This document shows, in pieces, positions 40,623-49,636 of a DNA stretch of 64,000 nt. Position numbers and translations under genes: made by a program. The stretch spans positions 47,572-111,571 of the forward strand of contig CACCJO010000001.1 in assembly GCA_902546375.1 (NCBI GenBank). Reading direction: 5' to 3'. The DNA comes from an uncultured Pelagibacteraceae bacterium. Its GTDB lineage: Bacteria; Pseudomonadota; Alphaproteobacteria; Pelagibacterales; Pelagibacteraceae. The first letter of the stretch is position 1, and each line of letters begins with the position of its first letter. The notes beneath the pieces are model-generated. The model was not told where the DNA came from. It did not search any database and worked only from the letters and a program-made list of their open reading frames with translations.

Positions 40623-40748
40623 CTATTTTTGTCTTGCTTTAAATTTTGGATTAGTTTTATTTATTATGTAAATTCTTCCTCTTCTTCTAACAAGTTTAGA
40701 ATTTAAGTCTCGTTTTTTTAACGATTTTAATGAACTTTTTATTTTCAT
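40623..40748 (-). CDS. rpmJ: 50S ribosomal protein L36 (cysteine-free type)
   Basis: A 41-residue protein, ATG at 40746-40748 and TAG at 40623-40625. [24 protein letters not shown] and [10 protein letters not shown] are the L36 pattern of the YkgO-like/alphaproteobacterial type. The zinc-binding Cys/His cluster of C+ L36 is absent (no Cys, no His), so zinc is not needed. It begins 15 bp after the 3' end of the 5S rRNA with no Shine-Dalgarno visible, so it may be transcribed together with 5S. Confidence 0.92.
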   Translation of the reverse strand: MKIKSSLKSLKKRDLNSKLVRRRGRIYIINKTNPKFKARQK

Positions 40749-40763
40749 AATACTAAATCAAAA

Positions 40764-40880
40764 TGCCGGCAACGTCCTACTCTCCCATGTCTTAAGACAA
40801 AGTATCATCGGCGCAGAAAGGCTTGACTTCCGAGTTCGGAATGGTATCGGGTATAACTCTTTCGCAATAATTACCGGCAA
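40764..40880 (-). rRNA. rrf: 5S ribosomal RNA, detached from 16S-23S
   Basis: The minus strand from 40880 to 40764 has TGCCGG at the 5' end pairing with CCGGCA at the 3' end (stem I). CCGAACTCGGAAGTCAAGCC, the nearly universal 5S core, lies inside, and GGGAGAGTAGGACG ends the molecule. No 16S or 23S sequence appears upstream. The next genes are the glycan island, whose first gene ends at 40917. In known SAR11 genomes the 5S gene is separated from 16S-23S by a hypervariable region, as seen here. Ends are estimated to within a few bases. Confidence 0.95.
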
Positions 40881-40884
40881 ATGG

Positions 40885-40912
40885 TTTATACATAAAATAA
40901 GTTTATTGTAAA
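40885..40912 (-). promoter_or_regulatory. Candidate own promoter of the detached 5S rRNA gene
   Basis: On the minus strand TTTACA (40907-40912) and TATAAA (40885-40890) are separated by exactly 16 bp. The first base of the 5S molecule lies about 5 bp downstream of the -10, which is where transcription should begin. The -35 is 4 bp after the stop codon of the last island gene. The hexamers are close to consensus and well placed. The region is AT-rich, so the placement matters more than the match itself. Confidence 0.6.
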
Positions 40913-40916
40913 CTCT

Positions 40917-41813
40917 TTAAGTATTGATTTTTTGATGATTTACGATGTTTTTAATATAATTTTTAAGGCTAATTTTACCAAATATTTTATAAACTTTATT
41001 TGAAAGATTCATATTTGTTAATGCTGAAGCATATCTCTCACCTTTTCTAGCTGCTAAAAATTTAATTTTCGTGTCAAACATTTTGGCCACTTCTAAAATT
41101 GTATAACTTTTTTTATTAGAAATACTGTAATGACGACAATTGTTTTTTTTCCAAGCATAAAGGCAAGCATCAACTGTATCATCAATATGAGTAAATCTAC
41201 GAGACTGACTTCCGGGTTTAACAACTGTTAAAGGTTTGTTATTTTTATATTGGTTTTCAAAAATACCTATCACAGTAGCCATGTTTCCTATAGAGATCTG
41301 TTTAGGTCCATACACATTATAAAAATATAAAATTTCATATTTAAAATTAAACCAATTTTTTAAATTCTCTAGCATTTCTAAGTTTTTAGCTTTTGTAAAA
41401 GCATAGGGAGATAAATCTTTATCTTTTCCCTTGTTTCCTATACTGGCAGAAGTTGCTGAGTAAACTAACTTGATCTTATTTGATAAACAAAAATTGAACA
41501 CAGCATGTGATCCAATTGAATTTGATTTAATGCATTCATCCATTTTTAAAAAACTTTGATATATTCTTGAAAATTCACCAAAGTGAAAAATTGTATGAAT
41601 TTTGGATTTGTATTTGTTCAATATTTTTGAAATATTATATGTTGAGTCTTTTATATACTTTACTCTAGAATGACTTATATGATTTTTAATTGATCCAGAA
41701 CTATAATTATCTAAGCTAATTATTTTATATTTGGTATTTTTCAAAAGTTTATCAATGAGATTTCCACCAACAAAACCAGCACCACCTGTTACCACTATAA
41801 TTTTTTTAGTCAT
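40917..41813 (-). CDS. NAD-dependent nucleotide-sugar epimerase/dehydratase
   Basis: Extended short-chain dehydrogenase of 298 residues. The NAD loop is GGAGFVG at 10-16, the catalytic pair Y137 and K141 lies in YAFTK, and S122 or S124 in SATSAS is the usual serine. GalE-like architecture with FYNVYGPKQ and RRFTHIDDTVDA. Exact sugar specificity cannot be read. It is the first island gene after the 5S rRNA and the last of a minus-strand run with the large membrane protein, which it overlaps by 8 bp. Confidence 0.8.
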   Translation of the reverse strand: MTKKIIVVTGGAGFVGGNLIDKLLKNTKYKIISLDNYSSGSIKNHISHSRVKYIKDSTYNISKILNKYKSKIHTIFHFGEFSRIYQSFLKMDECIKSNSIGSHAVFNFCLSNKIKLVYSATSASIGNKGKDKDLSPYAFTKAKNLEMLENLKNWFNFKYEILYFYNVYGPKQISIGNMATVIGIFENQYKNNKPLTVVKPGSQSRRFTHIDDTVDACLYAWKKNNCRHYSISNKKSYTILEVAKMFDTKIKFLAARKGERYASALTNMNLSNKVYKIFGKISLKNYIKNIVNHQKINT

Positions 41814-43461
41814 TATCTGATCTAATCTTTTTAATTAAATCTCTGTTCAAAACAATATAAAATTTTTCTCCATTGTTATTTCTTTTCTTTTCTGCTTTTG
41901 ATAGTAAATCAATAAAATGGTTAGCATTGGGATTTATATAATAATGAGCATTGATTAAAGGATTAAAATTATATTTTTCATTTTCTTTAAGTAATCTATT
42001 AACATTTTTTGATAAAAAAAATAGAAAAGATAAACAAATTAATATTGTTATTTTTTTTTTTAATTTAAAATCTGAAATAAGATTTCTTTCTATGAATAAG
42101 CTTAAAGGAACAAAAAAAAGCAACGCAATTAATGTATAACCACCATATCTTAAAGCTGGATGGTTTAAAAACCATTCAATTAACAAAATTAATATCGAGA
42201 AGTAAAATAAGTGAATTTTTTTTTTCAATAATCTTTCATTTTTAAATTGAATTAAAAAGATTGAACAAATGATAATAATTAAAAATAGAGATAATAAATA
42301 ATCTGAAATTTTATTAAAAAAATGATTTTGTATCCAATTAGGAACCCAATTTAAACCAGACAAATATTGGTCAATATTTTCAATTCGATAAGTTGGGCTT
42401 GCTCCTGCTTTGGACCAAAGCTCATACCAGGTTTTCATCTGAATAACTTGGCTCTTTGGTATTGACCAAGAAAATGAGTCAAAACATGTAAAACTGGCGG
42501 GATAAATAAGGCAACCAGTATTTGAAAATATAGTAATTAAAATAATAAGAATACTAAATATAAAAAAATATGTAATTCTCTGTGAAAATAATTTTTTATA
42601 AAAGCTACTTTCAAATAAAGTTTTTCTAAACTCATAAAAAAATATCACTATAAAAATCAAATATATCAAATAAAAACTTTTCAATGAGGCTATTAAAATA
42701 ATTAATATTAAAATTTTTTGATAAAAATAATTAAAGTTAATTATACTTTTCCTTATATTGGTTCCCTCCAAATAATAAATAGCTAGAATAAAAATTAGAA
42801 TTAATGCTGATCTATCTGTTCCATGTTCAGCTAATCTATGAAAAATTGAATTAACAAATATTAACGAAAATAATGATAATATTAGTATAAAATCATATCT
42901 TTTGTTTTTTAATTTATTGAATATTTTTTGAATAAAAAAAATATTTGAAAAAATCAAAAAAAAGATAGCTCCACTATTAATTAATGATTTTTCTAAAATC
43001 GGAAGATAAAATAGAGAATTTAAGTAAAATATAGAAGATGGCGTCCTAAATCCATGCTCTAAATTACCAACACCAAAGATTTTTTTGAATTCAATTAATG
43101 ATATTGTGTAAGGAAAATGATAATAGAAAAAATCATCATGAGTTTTATGCATTATAAGCCCGATAAATAATAAGGTTGAAACTAATAAAATTAACTTAAT
43201 TTTTTTTTTTAATAATCCTTTTTTTGTAAACATGAAAAAAGCAATTAGTCCCAATATAATAAATACAGAATTATGAATAAAATTATGTGCAAAAAAAAAA
43301 TTAGTTATGTACGACAAAACAGTCATAAATAAAATCCCACTTAAACCCAATTCACCTAAAGAAAGTCGAAGTGAAAGAAATTTTGTTGAAATAAATCCAA
43401 ATCCAACTATAGAAAATATAATTACTAGATAACCTAAATATAATTCAAGCAGAGTTATCAT
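41806..43461 (-). CDS. Polytopic membrane protein of unknown family, GT-C-like
   Basis: A 551-residue protein with about 12 hydrophobic segments. The loop after the third or fourth helix has HKTHDDFFYYHFPYT and then GFRTPSSIFYLNSLFYLP, with two acidic residues in the D-D position typical of GT-C glycosyltransferases. I do not recognise a named family. A short charged C-terminal tail follows the last helix. Located between a sugar epimerase and a PLP dehydratase, it probably handles a lipid-linked or polysaccharide sugar, but this is inference from context. Confidence 0.6.
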   Translation of the reverse strand: MITLLELYLGYLVIIFSIVGFGFISTKFLSLRLSLGELGLSGILFMTVLSYITNFFFAHNFIHNSVFIILGLIAFFMFTKKGLLKKKIKLILLVSTLLFIGLIMHKTHDDFFYYHFPYTISLIEFKKIFGVGNLEHGFRTPSSIFYLNSLFYLPILEKSLINSGAIFFLIFSNIFFIQKIFNKLKNKRYDFILILSLFSLIFVNSIFHRLAEHGTDRSALILIFILAIYYLEGTNIRKSIINFNYFYQKILILIILIASLKSFYLIYLIFIVIFFYEFRKTLFESSFYKKLFSQRITYFFIFSILIILITIFSNTGCLIYPASFTCFDSFSWSIPKSQVIQMKTWYELWSKAGASPTYRIENIDQYLSGLNWVPNWIQNHFFNKISDYLLSLFLIIIICSIFLIQFKNERLLKKKIHLFYFSILILLIEWFLNHPALRYGGYTLIALLFFVPLSLFIERNLISDFKLKKKITILICLSFLFFLSKNVNRLLKENEKYNFNPLINAHYYINPNANHFIDLLSKAEKKRNNNGEKFYIVLNRDLIKKIRSDND

Positions 43462-43473
43462 TTCAATAAGTAT

Positions 43474-44736
43474 TTATATCGAGTCAATTTTAAAGAAAGC
43501 GTCGTGAATTAGTTTTAACTTATTTTTATCAATTTTTTTTGTATGAAGACCAATCAAAAAACCAAGTTCTTGAACTGCCTGGGTATTTGGATACTTTCTT
43601 TTTTCTTTGTTAAGTTTATAAAGCTTTGCTGCCGGTTGATTTAAGAAATTTCCACTTATGATTGGTCTTGTTTCTATACCTTTAGAGTCTAAATAGTTAA
43701 CAAATCTTTTTTTTTTATTTCTAAATCTCTTCGATAATAAGATTGGAAAACCCATCCAGCTAGGCTTAAAATTAGGGGGTATATTAATGAACTTAAATTG
43801 ATTATTCCACTTTTTTGAGGATATAAGAGTTTTTATAATTATATTCCTATTTTGATTTCTTTCTCTCATTAATGAGTTTAACCTTTTAAATTGATTGTGA
43901 GCAATTGCACCCTGGATATCAGTTGGCCTTAAATTAAAACCAGAATTTATGAAAATGTATCTTGGATCTAATTGAGGATTTTTTTTAGCATATGATTTAT
44001 ACAATCTAAGATTTCTTTTGTAAAATCTTGTTCCACCCAACCAACCATGAGATCTTAATGCAAAAAGAATATCATAATCTTCTTTTGTTTTACAAACTAC
44101 CATCCCTCCTTCACCAGATGTTATTTGATGTGAATAAAAAAATGAAAAACTTGCAAAATCTCCAAATGTTCCCAGATATTTATTTTTTAATCTTGATCCT
44201 AAAGACTCACAATTATCCTCAATAATTGTTAAATTATTTTTTTTTGCTAATTTACTAATATCAAAAAGATTTGCACTAATTCCTAAAACATTTATTAACA
44301 TTATTGCTTTAGTTTTTTTTGAAATATTTTTTTTTAGTTCATCAATTTTTATATTAAGAGTTTCCAAATCAATATCGATAAATTTTAATTTTAATCCAAA
44401 TTGAACTAATGGCCATATGGAAGTTGACCAACATAAAGCTGGAACCAAAACTTCATCTCCTCTCTTGAGAGAATTTTTTCTCATTAAATTTCCAGCAGCA
44501 AAAGTTGCTAATAAGTTAGCAGAAGACCCTGAGTTAACCATTAATGCATATTTTGCTCCAATTTTTTTTGCAAATGCCGTCTCAAACTTTCTTGTAAAAG
44601 ATGCCATTGTAATTTGTCTTGAATTTAAGACCTTCTTACCAATTAAAATATCTTCCTTTGAGAAACCATTCTCTAAAAGTTGATACTTATATTTTTTATT
44701 TATTAAGTTGTTAATTTTTTGTTTATTTTTTTTCAT
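43474..44736 (-). CDS. ColD/RfbH-like PLP sugar 3-dehydratase (DegT/DnrJ/EryC1 family)
   Basis: A 420-residue fold-type-I PLP enzyme. EDNCES around 173-178 (D174, the PLP-nitrogen partner) and GDEVLVPALCWSTSIWPLVQ are family motifs. At the internal-aldimine position, where aminotransferases have lysine, the sequence reads SHQITSGEGG with H203. This histidine is the hallmark of the E1, RfbH and ColD 3-dehydratases. The Fe-S cysteine cluster of E1/RfbH is not visible, which favours a ColD-like enzyme acting on GDP-4-keto-6-deoxymannose. A gmd gene is about 2.4 kb away. Likely product: a 3-deoxy or 3,6-dideoxy sugar such as colitose. Confidence 0.8.
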   Translation of the reverse strand: MKKNKQKINNLINKKYKYQLLENGFSKEDILIGKKVLNSRQITMASFTRKFETAFAKKIGAKYALMVNSGSSANLLATFAAGNLMRKNSLKRGDEVLVPALCWSTSIWPLVQFGLKLKFIDIDLETLNIKIDELKKNISKKTKAIMLINVLGISANLFDISKLAKKNNLTIIEDNCESLGSRLKNKYLGTFGDFASFSFFYSHQITSGEGGMVVCKTKEDYDILFALRSHGWLGGTRFYKRNLRLYKSYAKKNPQLDPRYIFINSGFNLRPTDIQGAIAHNQFKRLNSLMRERNQNRNIIIKTLISSKKWNNQFKFINIPPNFKPSWMGFPILLSKRFRNKKKRFVNYLDSKGIETRPIISGNFLNQPAAKLYKLNKEKRKYPNTQAVQELGFLIGLHTKKIDKNKLKLIHDAFFKIDSI

Positions 44737-44845
44737 ATAAAATATGTTTCAAGTAAGTTAATAATACAAAAAATACAATTGTAAAATAAACAAATAAGTT
44801 TAGGAGTTATTGAAATTTGCATAAATCAGACTTTTGAATTCATTA
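44737..44845. promoter_or_regulatory. Divergent intergenic region between the PLP dehydratase and the O-antigen ligase genes
   Basis: About 100 bp of AT-rich DNA separate two divergent starts, so promoters for both directions should lie here. An AGGAG occurs at 44802-44806 but is not spaced for an in-frame start. Several TATAAA/TATAAT-like hexamers exist, but I cannot single out a pair with confidence. The O-antigen ligase start is uncertain within this region. Confidence 0.35.
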
Positions 44846-46117
44846 ATGTATATGTTCAGTAAAACATCGATATTTTTATTTACTCTTATACCCATCTCAT
44901 TAATTTTGGGAAATTTTGCGATTAATCTTAATATTTTGATAATAAATATTTTTACACTCTATGTTTGTTTTCTTACAAAAAATTGGGGTTGGACTAAAGA
45001 AAAGTTTTTTAAATTATTAATAATTTTTTATATTTATCTAATTATTAACTCACTATACGCTTATTTTTTCTCAGCTCATACATCAAGTGCAGGTTTAATT
45101 AGATCAATTACATTCATAAAATTTATAATATTTGCTTACTCTTTCAAAATATTAATTTCAGACTCAAAAACTTTAAAAAAGATAATGTTTTTTTGGAGCT
45201 GCATAATTGCATTTTTAATATTTGATATTTTTTTTGAAAGTATTTTTGGTCATAACATTATTGGCTACGAAAGTCCTGATGGAACAAGAATAGTCAGTTT
45301 TTTTAAAGATGAGGCTGTGGTCGGTGCTTTTATTTTATGTTTTGGATACATAATAGCTACATATAATTTATATAAGAATATAAAATTTGATTCAAAATTA
45401 ATGTTCAACTTTTTATTATTATTAATTCCTATTACTATTTTAGTAACTGGAGAAAGATCGAATTTTATTAAAAGTTTAATAATATTTACATCAATTATTT
45501 TTTTTATAAATCAGCAAAAATTAATTTTTAAAAAGAAAAATTTTTTTATTATAATTGTAATTTCATTTTTAAGCTTGATGTTTTTTAGTCCCAACATATA
45601 TAAAAAACAAACAGAGTTTTTTAAAAGATTTATTGAAATTAGTAAGACAGATGACGATTTTGTAGAAGGTAAAAATTTTTTTAGTCGATTTCAAAATATT
45701 AAATATTTTGCACATTATGATGTTTCTTTAAAAATTTTTCAAGAATATCCCATTACCGGAGTAGCAAATAAAAATTTTAGATATGAGTGTCATAATGATA
45801 AATATTTTGATGAAAAAATTAGACTTACTAATCTTAGGTGTAATACTCATCCACATCAAATTCATTTTGAGTTATTATCTGAACATGGAATAGTTGGATA
45901 TATATTTTTTATTTATCTTATGTTTGTTGGTTTAAAAAATATTTTTTATAATTATACATTAACAAAAAATATTTTATATTTTTCTACTTTGTCCTATCTG
46001 ATTATTTTTCTTATTCCAATCTTGCCTAGTGGGTCCTTTTTTTCAACTTTCAATGGAACACTTTTTTGGTTAATTTTTTCTTTAGGAAATATAAAACCAA
46101 AAAGTTTTTCTAATTAA
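44846..46117 (+). CDS. O-antigen ligase/polymerase family membrane protein (Wzy/WaaL-like)
   Basis: A polytopic protein of about 423 residues with about 10-12 helices. The large periplasmic loop near its C-terminal third has NTHPHQIHFELLSEHGIVGYIF, matching the H-N/x-L-E-G signature of the Wzy_C (O-antigen ligase) domain. It would polymerise or ligate lipid-linked glycans at the outer face of the inner membrane. The start is taken as the ATG at 44846. A TTG at 44834 and an ATG at 44852 also lie in frame. It faces the WecA-like gene, with 2 bp between the two ends. Confidence 0.8.
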   Translation: MYMFSKTSIFLFTLIPISLILGNFAINLNILIINIFTLYVCFLTKNWGWTKEKFFKLLIIFYIYLIINSLYAYFFSAHTSSAGLIRSITFIKFIIFAYSFKILISDSKTLKKIMFFWSCIIAFLIFDIFFESIFGHNIIGYESPDGTRIVSFFKDEAVVGAFILCFGYIIATYNLYKNIKFDSKLMFNFLLLLIPITILVTGERSNFIKSLIIFTSIIFFINQQKLIFKKKNFFIIIVISFLSLMFFSPNIYKKQTEFFKRFIEISKTDDDFVEGKNFFSRFQNIKYFAHYDVSLKIFQEYPITGVANKNFRYECHNDKYFDEKIRLTNLRCNTHPHQIHFELLSEHGIVGYIFFIYLMFVGLKNIFYNYTLTKNILYFSTLSYLIIFLIPILPSGSFFSTFNGTLFWLIFSLGNIKPKSFSN

Positions 46118-46119
46118 AT

Positions 46120-47133
46120 TTATTTTTCAGATTTATTAAGACAGTAGTAGATTAAATTGTAAACAAACAAACTTGATATATTTATGAGTACAAGATTTTT
46201 AGTTTGAGAAACATTTTCAAAGGCTGCATAAAAAATAATTAAATTAAACGAATTAATAGTTAATCCAGTAAGTGTATTTAAAAAGTTTTCTTTTAAATTA
46301 AATTTACGTTTTAAAAATAATAATATTAAATGATGTAAATGACGATTATCTGGCTCAGCAACAGATTTTTTAGCTTTGAGTTTTCTTATGATTGAAAATA
46401 AGCACTCATATGCAGGATACCATAAAAGACAAGAAACAAAATATGGTGATACTCTATTGGATGAATTAGCTAGATCAATCAAAAAATAACCAATTACGAA
46501 TGAGATTAAATAAGCTCCACTATCACCCGATATCAATTTTCCAAAAAAATTTGGCCAAAAAATTAGAAAAAGAATTAAAGCTAAAATATAAAAATTACTC
46601 ACATCATAGAAAAGATTAAATTTTTCAATTGAAATAAGAGTTACAAACAATAATGCTAAAAAATATCCTATCAAAAGTGTATTTATTCCATCCATAAAAT
46701 TTGAGCCATTAATCAAAACTAAAAAACAAAATAAAGTAAAAAAATATTTAAAATAAATATTAGTTAAAAGAAAATCAAAAGCCTCTATTCTGATGGAATT
46801 AATAAAAATTTGATCAATATTTATGAAAATTAAAATAATTATAATTTGTAAAAAAAGTCTTTTAATTGGAGAAATTAAATAATTTATATCAGATAAAAAT
46901 CCTATAAGAAATATGAGTATTAAAAGAATTTTTAGATATTGATTCTCAAAATTTAAAAAAAATAAAATTGATGTTGAAAATACGAAACCACCAGTGATTG
47001 GCACAACACTTTTTGATGCAAAAGATTTGTGAATATTAAATTTTTTGTCAGTTAAAAATTGTTTTTTTTTTGAAATATAGTTAGAAATAAATATTAAAAA
47101 TAATGTAAAAAAAATTACATAAATTTCTAACAT
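46120..47133 (-). CDS. WecA/MraY-like polyprenyl-phosphate sugar-phosphate transferase
   Basis: A 337-residue membrane enzyme with about 10 helices. FMDGINTLLIGYF is the catalytic D-D/N motif of the GT4 (WecA/MraY) family, GDSGAYLISF the next conserved loop and RHLHHL the H-x-H motif that binds the nucleotide sugar. It should start glycan assembly by moving a sugar phosphate (commonly GlcNAc-1-P) onto undecaprenyl phosphate. MraY for peptidoglycan is usually in the mur cluster, so this is the surface-glycan initiator. It follows gmd by 3 bp. Confidence 0.88.
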   Translation of the reverse strand: MLEIYVIFFTLFLIFISNYISKKKQFLTDKKFNIHKSFASKSVVPITGGFVFSTSILFFLNFENQYLKILLILIFLIGFLSDINYLISPIKRLFLQIIIILIFINIDQIFINSIRIEAFDFLLTNIYFKYFFTLFCFLVLINGSNFMDGINTLLIGYFLALLFVTLISIEKFNLFYDVSNFYILALILFLIFWPNFFGKLISGDSGAYLISFVIGYFLIDLANSSNRVSPYFVSCLLWYPAYECLFSIIRKLKAKKSVAEPDNRHLHHLILLFLKRKFNLKENFLNTLTGLTINSFNLIIFYAAFENVSQTKNLVLINISSLFVYNLIYYCLNKSEK

Positions 47134-47136
47134 TTT

Positions 47137-48195
47137 TTACTTAAGTAGTTCTTTTTGTGCCTTTTTTAAATCACTTTCAAGCATTTCTCTCACTAAATCT
47201 CTAAATGAATACTTGGGTTTAAAATTGAGATCTTTAAATGCCTTTGATGCATTTCCTTTTAAATAATTTACTTCATTTGGTCTAAAGTAATTTTTGTCAA
47301 TTTTTATAATCGTTCTATTATTATTTTTTTTATCTTTAATATATCCTACTTCATTTAATCCCTTACCTCTCCAGTAAATTTTAATTCCTAAATATCCTGA
47401 TGCAATATTAATAAACTCTCTTACTGAATATGCTTCCCCAGTCGCAATTACATAATCTGAAGGTTTTTTTTGTTGTAAAATCCTCCATTGCATCTCGGTA
47501 TAATCTTTTGCATGACCCCAGTCTCTTTTTGCATTTAAATTACCTAAGTACAAAATATCTCTACTTCCTAATTTTTTTTTTGCTAAAAATCTAGTAATTT
47601 TTCTGGTCACGAAAGTTTCACCTCTTCTTGGGCTTTCATGATTAAATAAAATACCATTGCATGCAAAAATTCCATATGCTTCTCTATAAACCGATGTAAT
47701 CCAATATGAATATAATTTAGCTACTCCATAAGGTGATTTTGGATGAAATTTAGACTTCTCATTAAAAACATTTTTTCCATAAGTTTCTCCAAAAAGTTCG
47801 GACGTACTAGCCTGATAAAATTTAACATTTTTTATTTTTAAGAATCTTATTGCTTCTAAGAGCCTTAATGTACCCACTCCTGATACTTCAGAGGTATATT
47901 CCGGATTTTCAAAAGAAACACCAACATGACTTTGAGCCCCTAAATTATATATTTCATTAGGTCTAATTTTATGAATAATATTATAAACACTATTTGTGTC
48001 TGTAAGATCTCCATAATGTAAAAAAAAATTTGTTTTATTATGAGGGTCTATATAAAGATGATCAATTCTTTTAGTATTAAAAGATGATGATTTTCTGATA
48101 AGTCCATGCACTACATAATTTTTTTTTAATAAAAATTCAGCTAAATAAGAGCCGTCTTGACCAGTAATTCCAGTTATAAGTGCTATTTTTTTCAT
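47137..48195 (-). CDS. gmd: GDP-mannose 4,6-dehydratase
   Basis: Makes GDP-4-keto-6-deoxymannose, the precursor of GDP-fucose, perosamine, rhamnose and colitose. [17 protein letters not shown] at the N-terminus is the NAD motif. The catalytic residues are T131 and E133 in STSELFG, Y156 and K160 in [22 protein letters not shown] and [15 protein letters not shown] are family signatures. The length of 352 is normal. A second, altered gmd-like gene runs off the right edge. This one overlaps the GT2 upstream by 4 bp. Confidence 0.95.
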   Translation of the reverse strand: MKKIALITGITGQDGSYLAEFLLKKNYVVHGLIRKSSSFNTKRIDHLYIDPHNKTNFFLHYGDLTDTNSVYNIIHKIRPNEIYNLGAQSHVGVSFENPEYTSEVSGVGTLRLLEAIRFLKIKNVKFYQASTSELFGETYGKNVFNEKSKFHPKSPYGVAKLYSYWITSVYREAYGIFACNGILFNHESPRRGETFVTRKITRFLAKKKLGSRDILYLGNLNAKRDWGHAKDYTEMQWRILQQKKPSDYVIATGEAYSVREFINIASGYLGIKIYWRGKGLNEVGYIKDKKNNNRTIIKIDKNYFRPNEVNYLKGNASKAFKDLNFKPKYSFRDLVREMLESDLKKAQKELLK

Positions 48196-48866
48196 TTTTT
48201 AAATATAAATAATCTTAATATAGAAATTAAAATTAGAAAGCCATCCTTTAACTCATTTACTTTCTTTTTTCCACTAATTCTTGGTCTCTCATAGGATGGG
48301 AAATCATGCATTCTAAAAGATTTAAATTTTGCCTTGATCGGCAATTCTACACAAAAAGTAAAATCATTGTGGTCTAATGCTAAATCTTGAAACGCTTTAG
48401 TCTTTCCCATAACGTAGGTATAAAGAATATCAGAAATATTTAATTGAAATAATACCTTACTCAAAAAAGTAAAAAAATAATTTCCAATAAATGTAAGGAT
48501 AGTGTCATCATCACTACCACCTGGCTTTTTATATCTTGTGCTAAAAATAAACTCAAAATTATCTTTATTTCTTTTTAACATTTCATCTAAATATTTAGGA
48601 TCAAAAGAACCATCAGCATTAAAGATGCATGAGTATTCAGTTTTAGAGTGATTTAAGCCTTCAATGAGAGCGCTTCCAAATCCTTCTCCTTTTTGTATTA
48701 AAACTTCACAATCACTAATTTTTAAGACTTCCAATGTTTCTTTATCATATTTTGGTACAACAACAATTTTTTTACAATTAAGATTTAATTTCTCAATTTC
48801 TTTTAAGACAACTGGAAGTGTTGTTGCTTCATACTTTGCAGGTATTACTAAAGTTAAATTTTCCAT
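48192..48866 (-). CDS. GT2 family glycosyltransferase
   Basis: A 224-residue GT-A enzyme. [20 protein letters not shown] at the N-terminus and [17 protein letters not shown] around residues 78-94, containing the metal-binding D-G-S motif, are visible. A C-terminal hydrophobic helix near 207-221 may anchor it. The form resembles small polyprenyl-phosphate sugar transferases (DPM1/GtrB-like). The 3' end overlaps gmd by 4 bp and the start shares one base with the stop of the next GT2. Donor and acceptor are unknown. Confidence 0.8.
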   Translation of the reverse strand: MENLTLVIPAKYEATTLPVVLKEIEKLNLNCKKIVVVPKYDKETLEVLKISDCEVLIQKGEGFGSALIEGLNHSKTEYSCIFNADGSFDPKYLDEMLKRNKDNFEFIFSTRYKKPGGSDDDTILTFIGNYFFTFLSKVLFQLNISDILYTYVMGKTKAFQDLALDHNDFTFCVELPIKAKFKSFRMHDFPSYERPRISGKKKVNELKDGFLILISILRLFIFKK

Positions 48867-49636
48867 TAAAACTTCGAGTACATTATATATTTTTTTATTA
48901 CAGCATACATGCTCAATCTATACACACAATAAATTGAATAGAAGAAACTTAAATTTAAATGATTTTTATATAATCTAAAAGCATCACTCAGTTTCTGGAT
49001 ATTTGAAGATGATAGAGATTGTTCTAATTGTCTCCAATAAACTAAGCTCCTATTTATGCCAATAAATGATTTTAAATGTTTATTTAACTTAAACCATAAT
49101 AAATAATCCTCTTTGGTTTTTAAATTTGAAAAAGGATTATTTTTCAATAATGATCTAGAAACCATAACTGATGATAATCCAATATCACAACTTTTAATTA
49201 ATTGATTAAATGAAATAGTTTTTGGAACAGTAAATTTACCAATTTTTTTTGAATTAATATTTATTATATAATAATTTGTATGTGAAAACTGTAAATTTCT
49301 TCTTTTCATAAAATTCAATTGTATTTTTAACTTATCCTTCGTCCATAAATCATCAGCATCACAAAAAGCAATAAATTGACCTCTGCAAACCTTTATTCCT
49401 TTATTCCTAGAGAGTCCTGCACCAATAGTTTTATTATTAATTAATAACTTTTTTTTGAATTTAAAATTTCTCAAAATTTTCTTTACATAATTTAATTCTG
49501 ATTTATCACTGTCATCATAAATAACTATAACCTCAAAATTTTTATAAGATTGATTACTAATAGACTGAATAGTTTCTTTAAAAAAAGATTTTTTTTTATG
49601 ATAAGGTATAATAATTGATATGAAATTCTTTTTCAT
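48866..49636 (-). CDS. GT2 family glycosyltransferase
   Basis: A GT-A enzyme of about 256 residues. FISIIIPYHKKK at the N-terminus, YKNFEVIVIYDDSDKSEL next, and FIAFCDADDLWTKDKL with the D-A-D-D metal site near 95 are classic. An upstream in-frame ATG at 49732 would add 32 residues lacking GT2 homology and overlapping the divergent gene by 113 bp, so the ATG at 49636 (or 49639) is chosen. Even so the two divergent coding regions overlap by about 17 bp. The C-terminal helix may be a membrane anchor. Confidence 0.78.
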   Translation of the reverse strand: MKKNFISIIIPYHKKKSFFKETIQSISNQSYKNFEVIVIYDDSDKSELNYVKKILRNFKFKKKLLINNKTIGAGLSRNKGIKVCRGQFIAFCDADDLWTKDKLKIQLNFMKRRNLQFSHTNYYIININSKKIGKFTVPKTISFNQLIKSCDIGLSSVMVSRSLLKNNPFSNLKTKEDYLLWFKLNKHLKSFIGINRSLVYWRQLEQSLSSSNIQKLSDAFRLYKNHLNLSFFYSIYCVYRLSMYAVIKKYIMYSKF

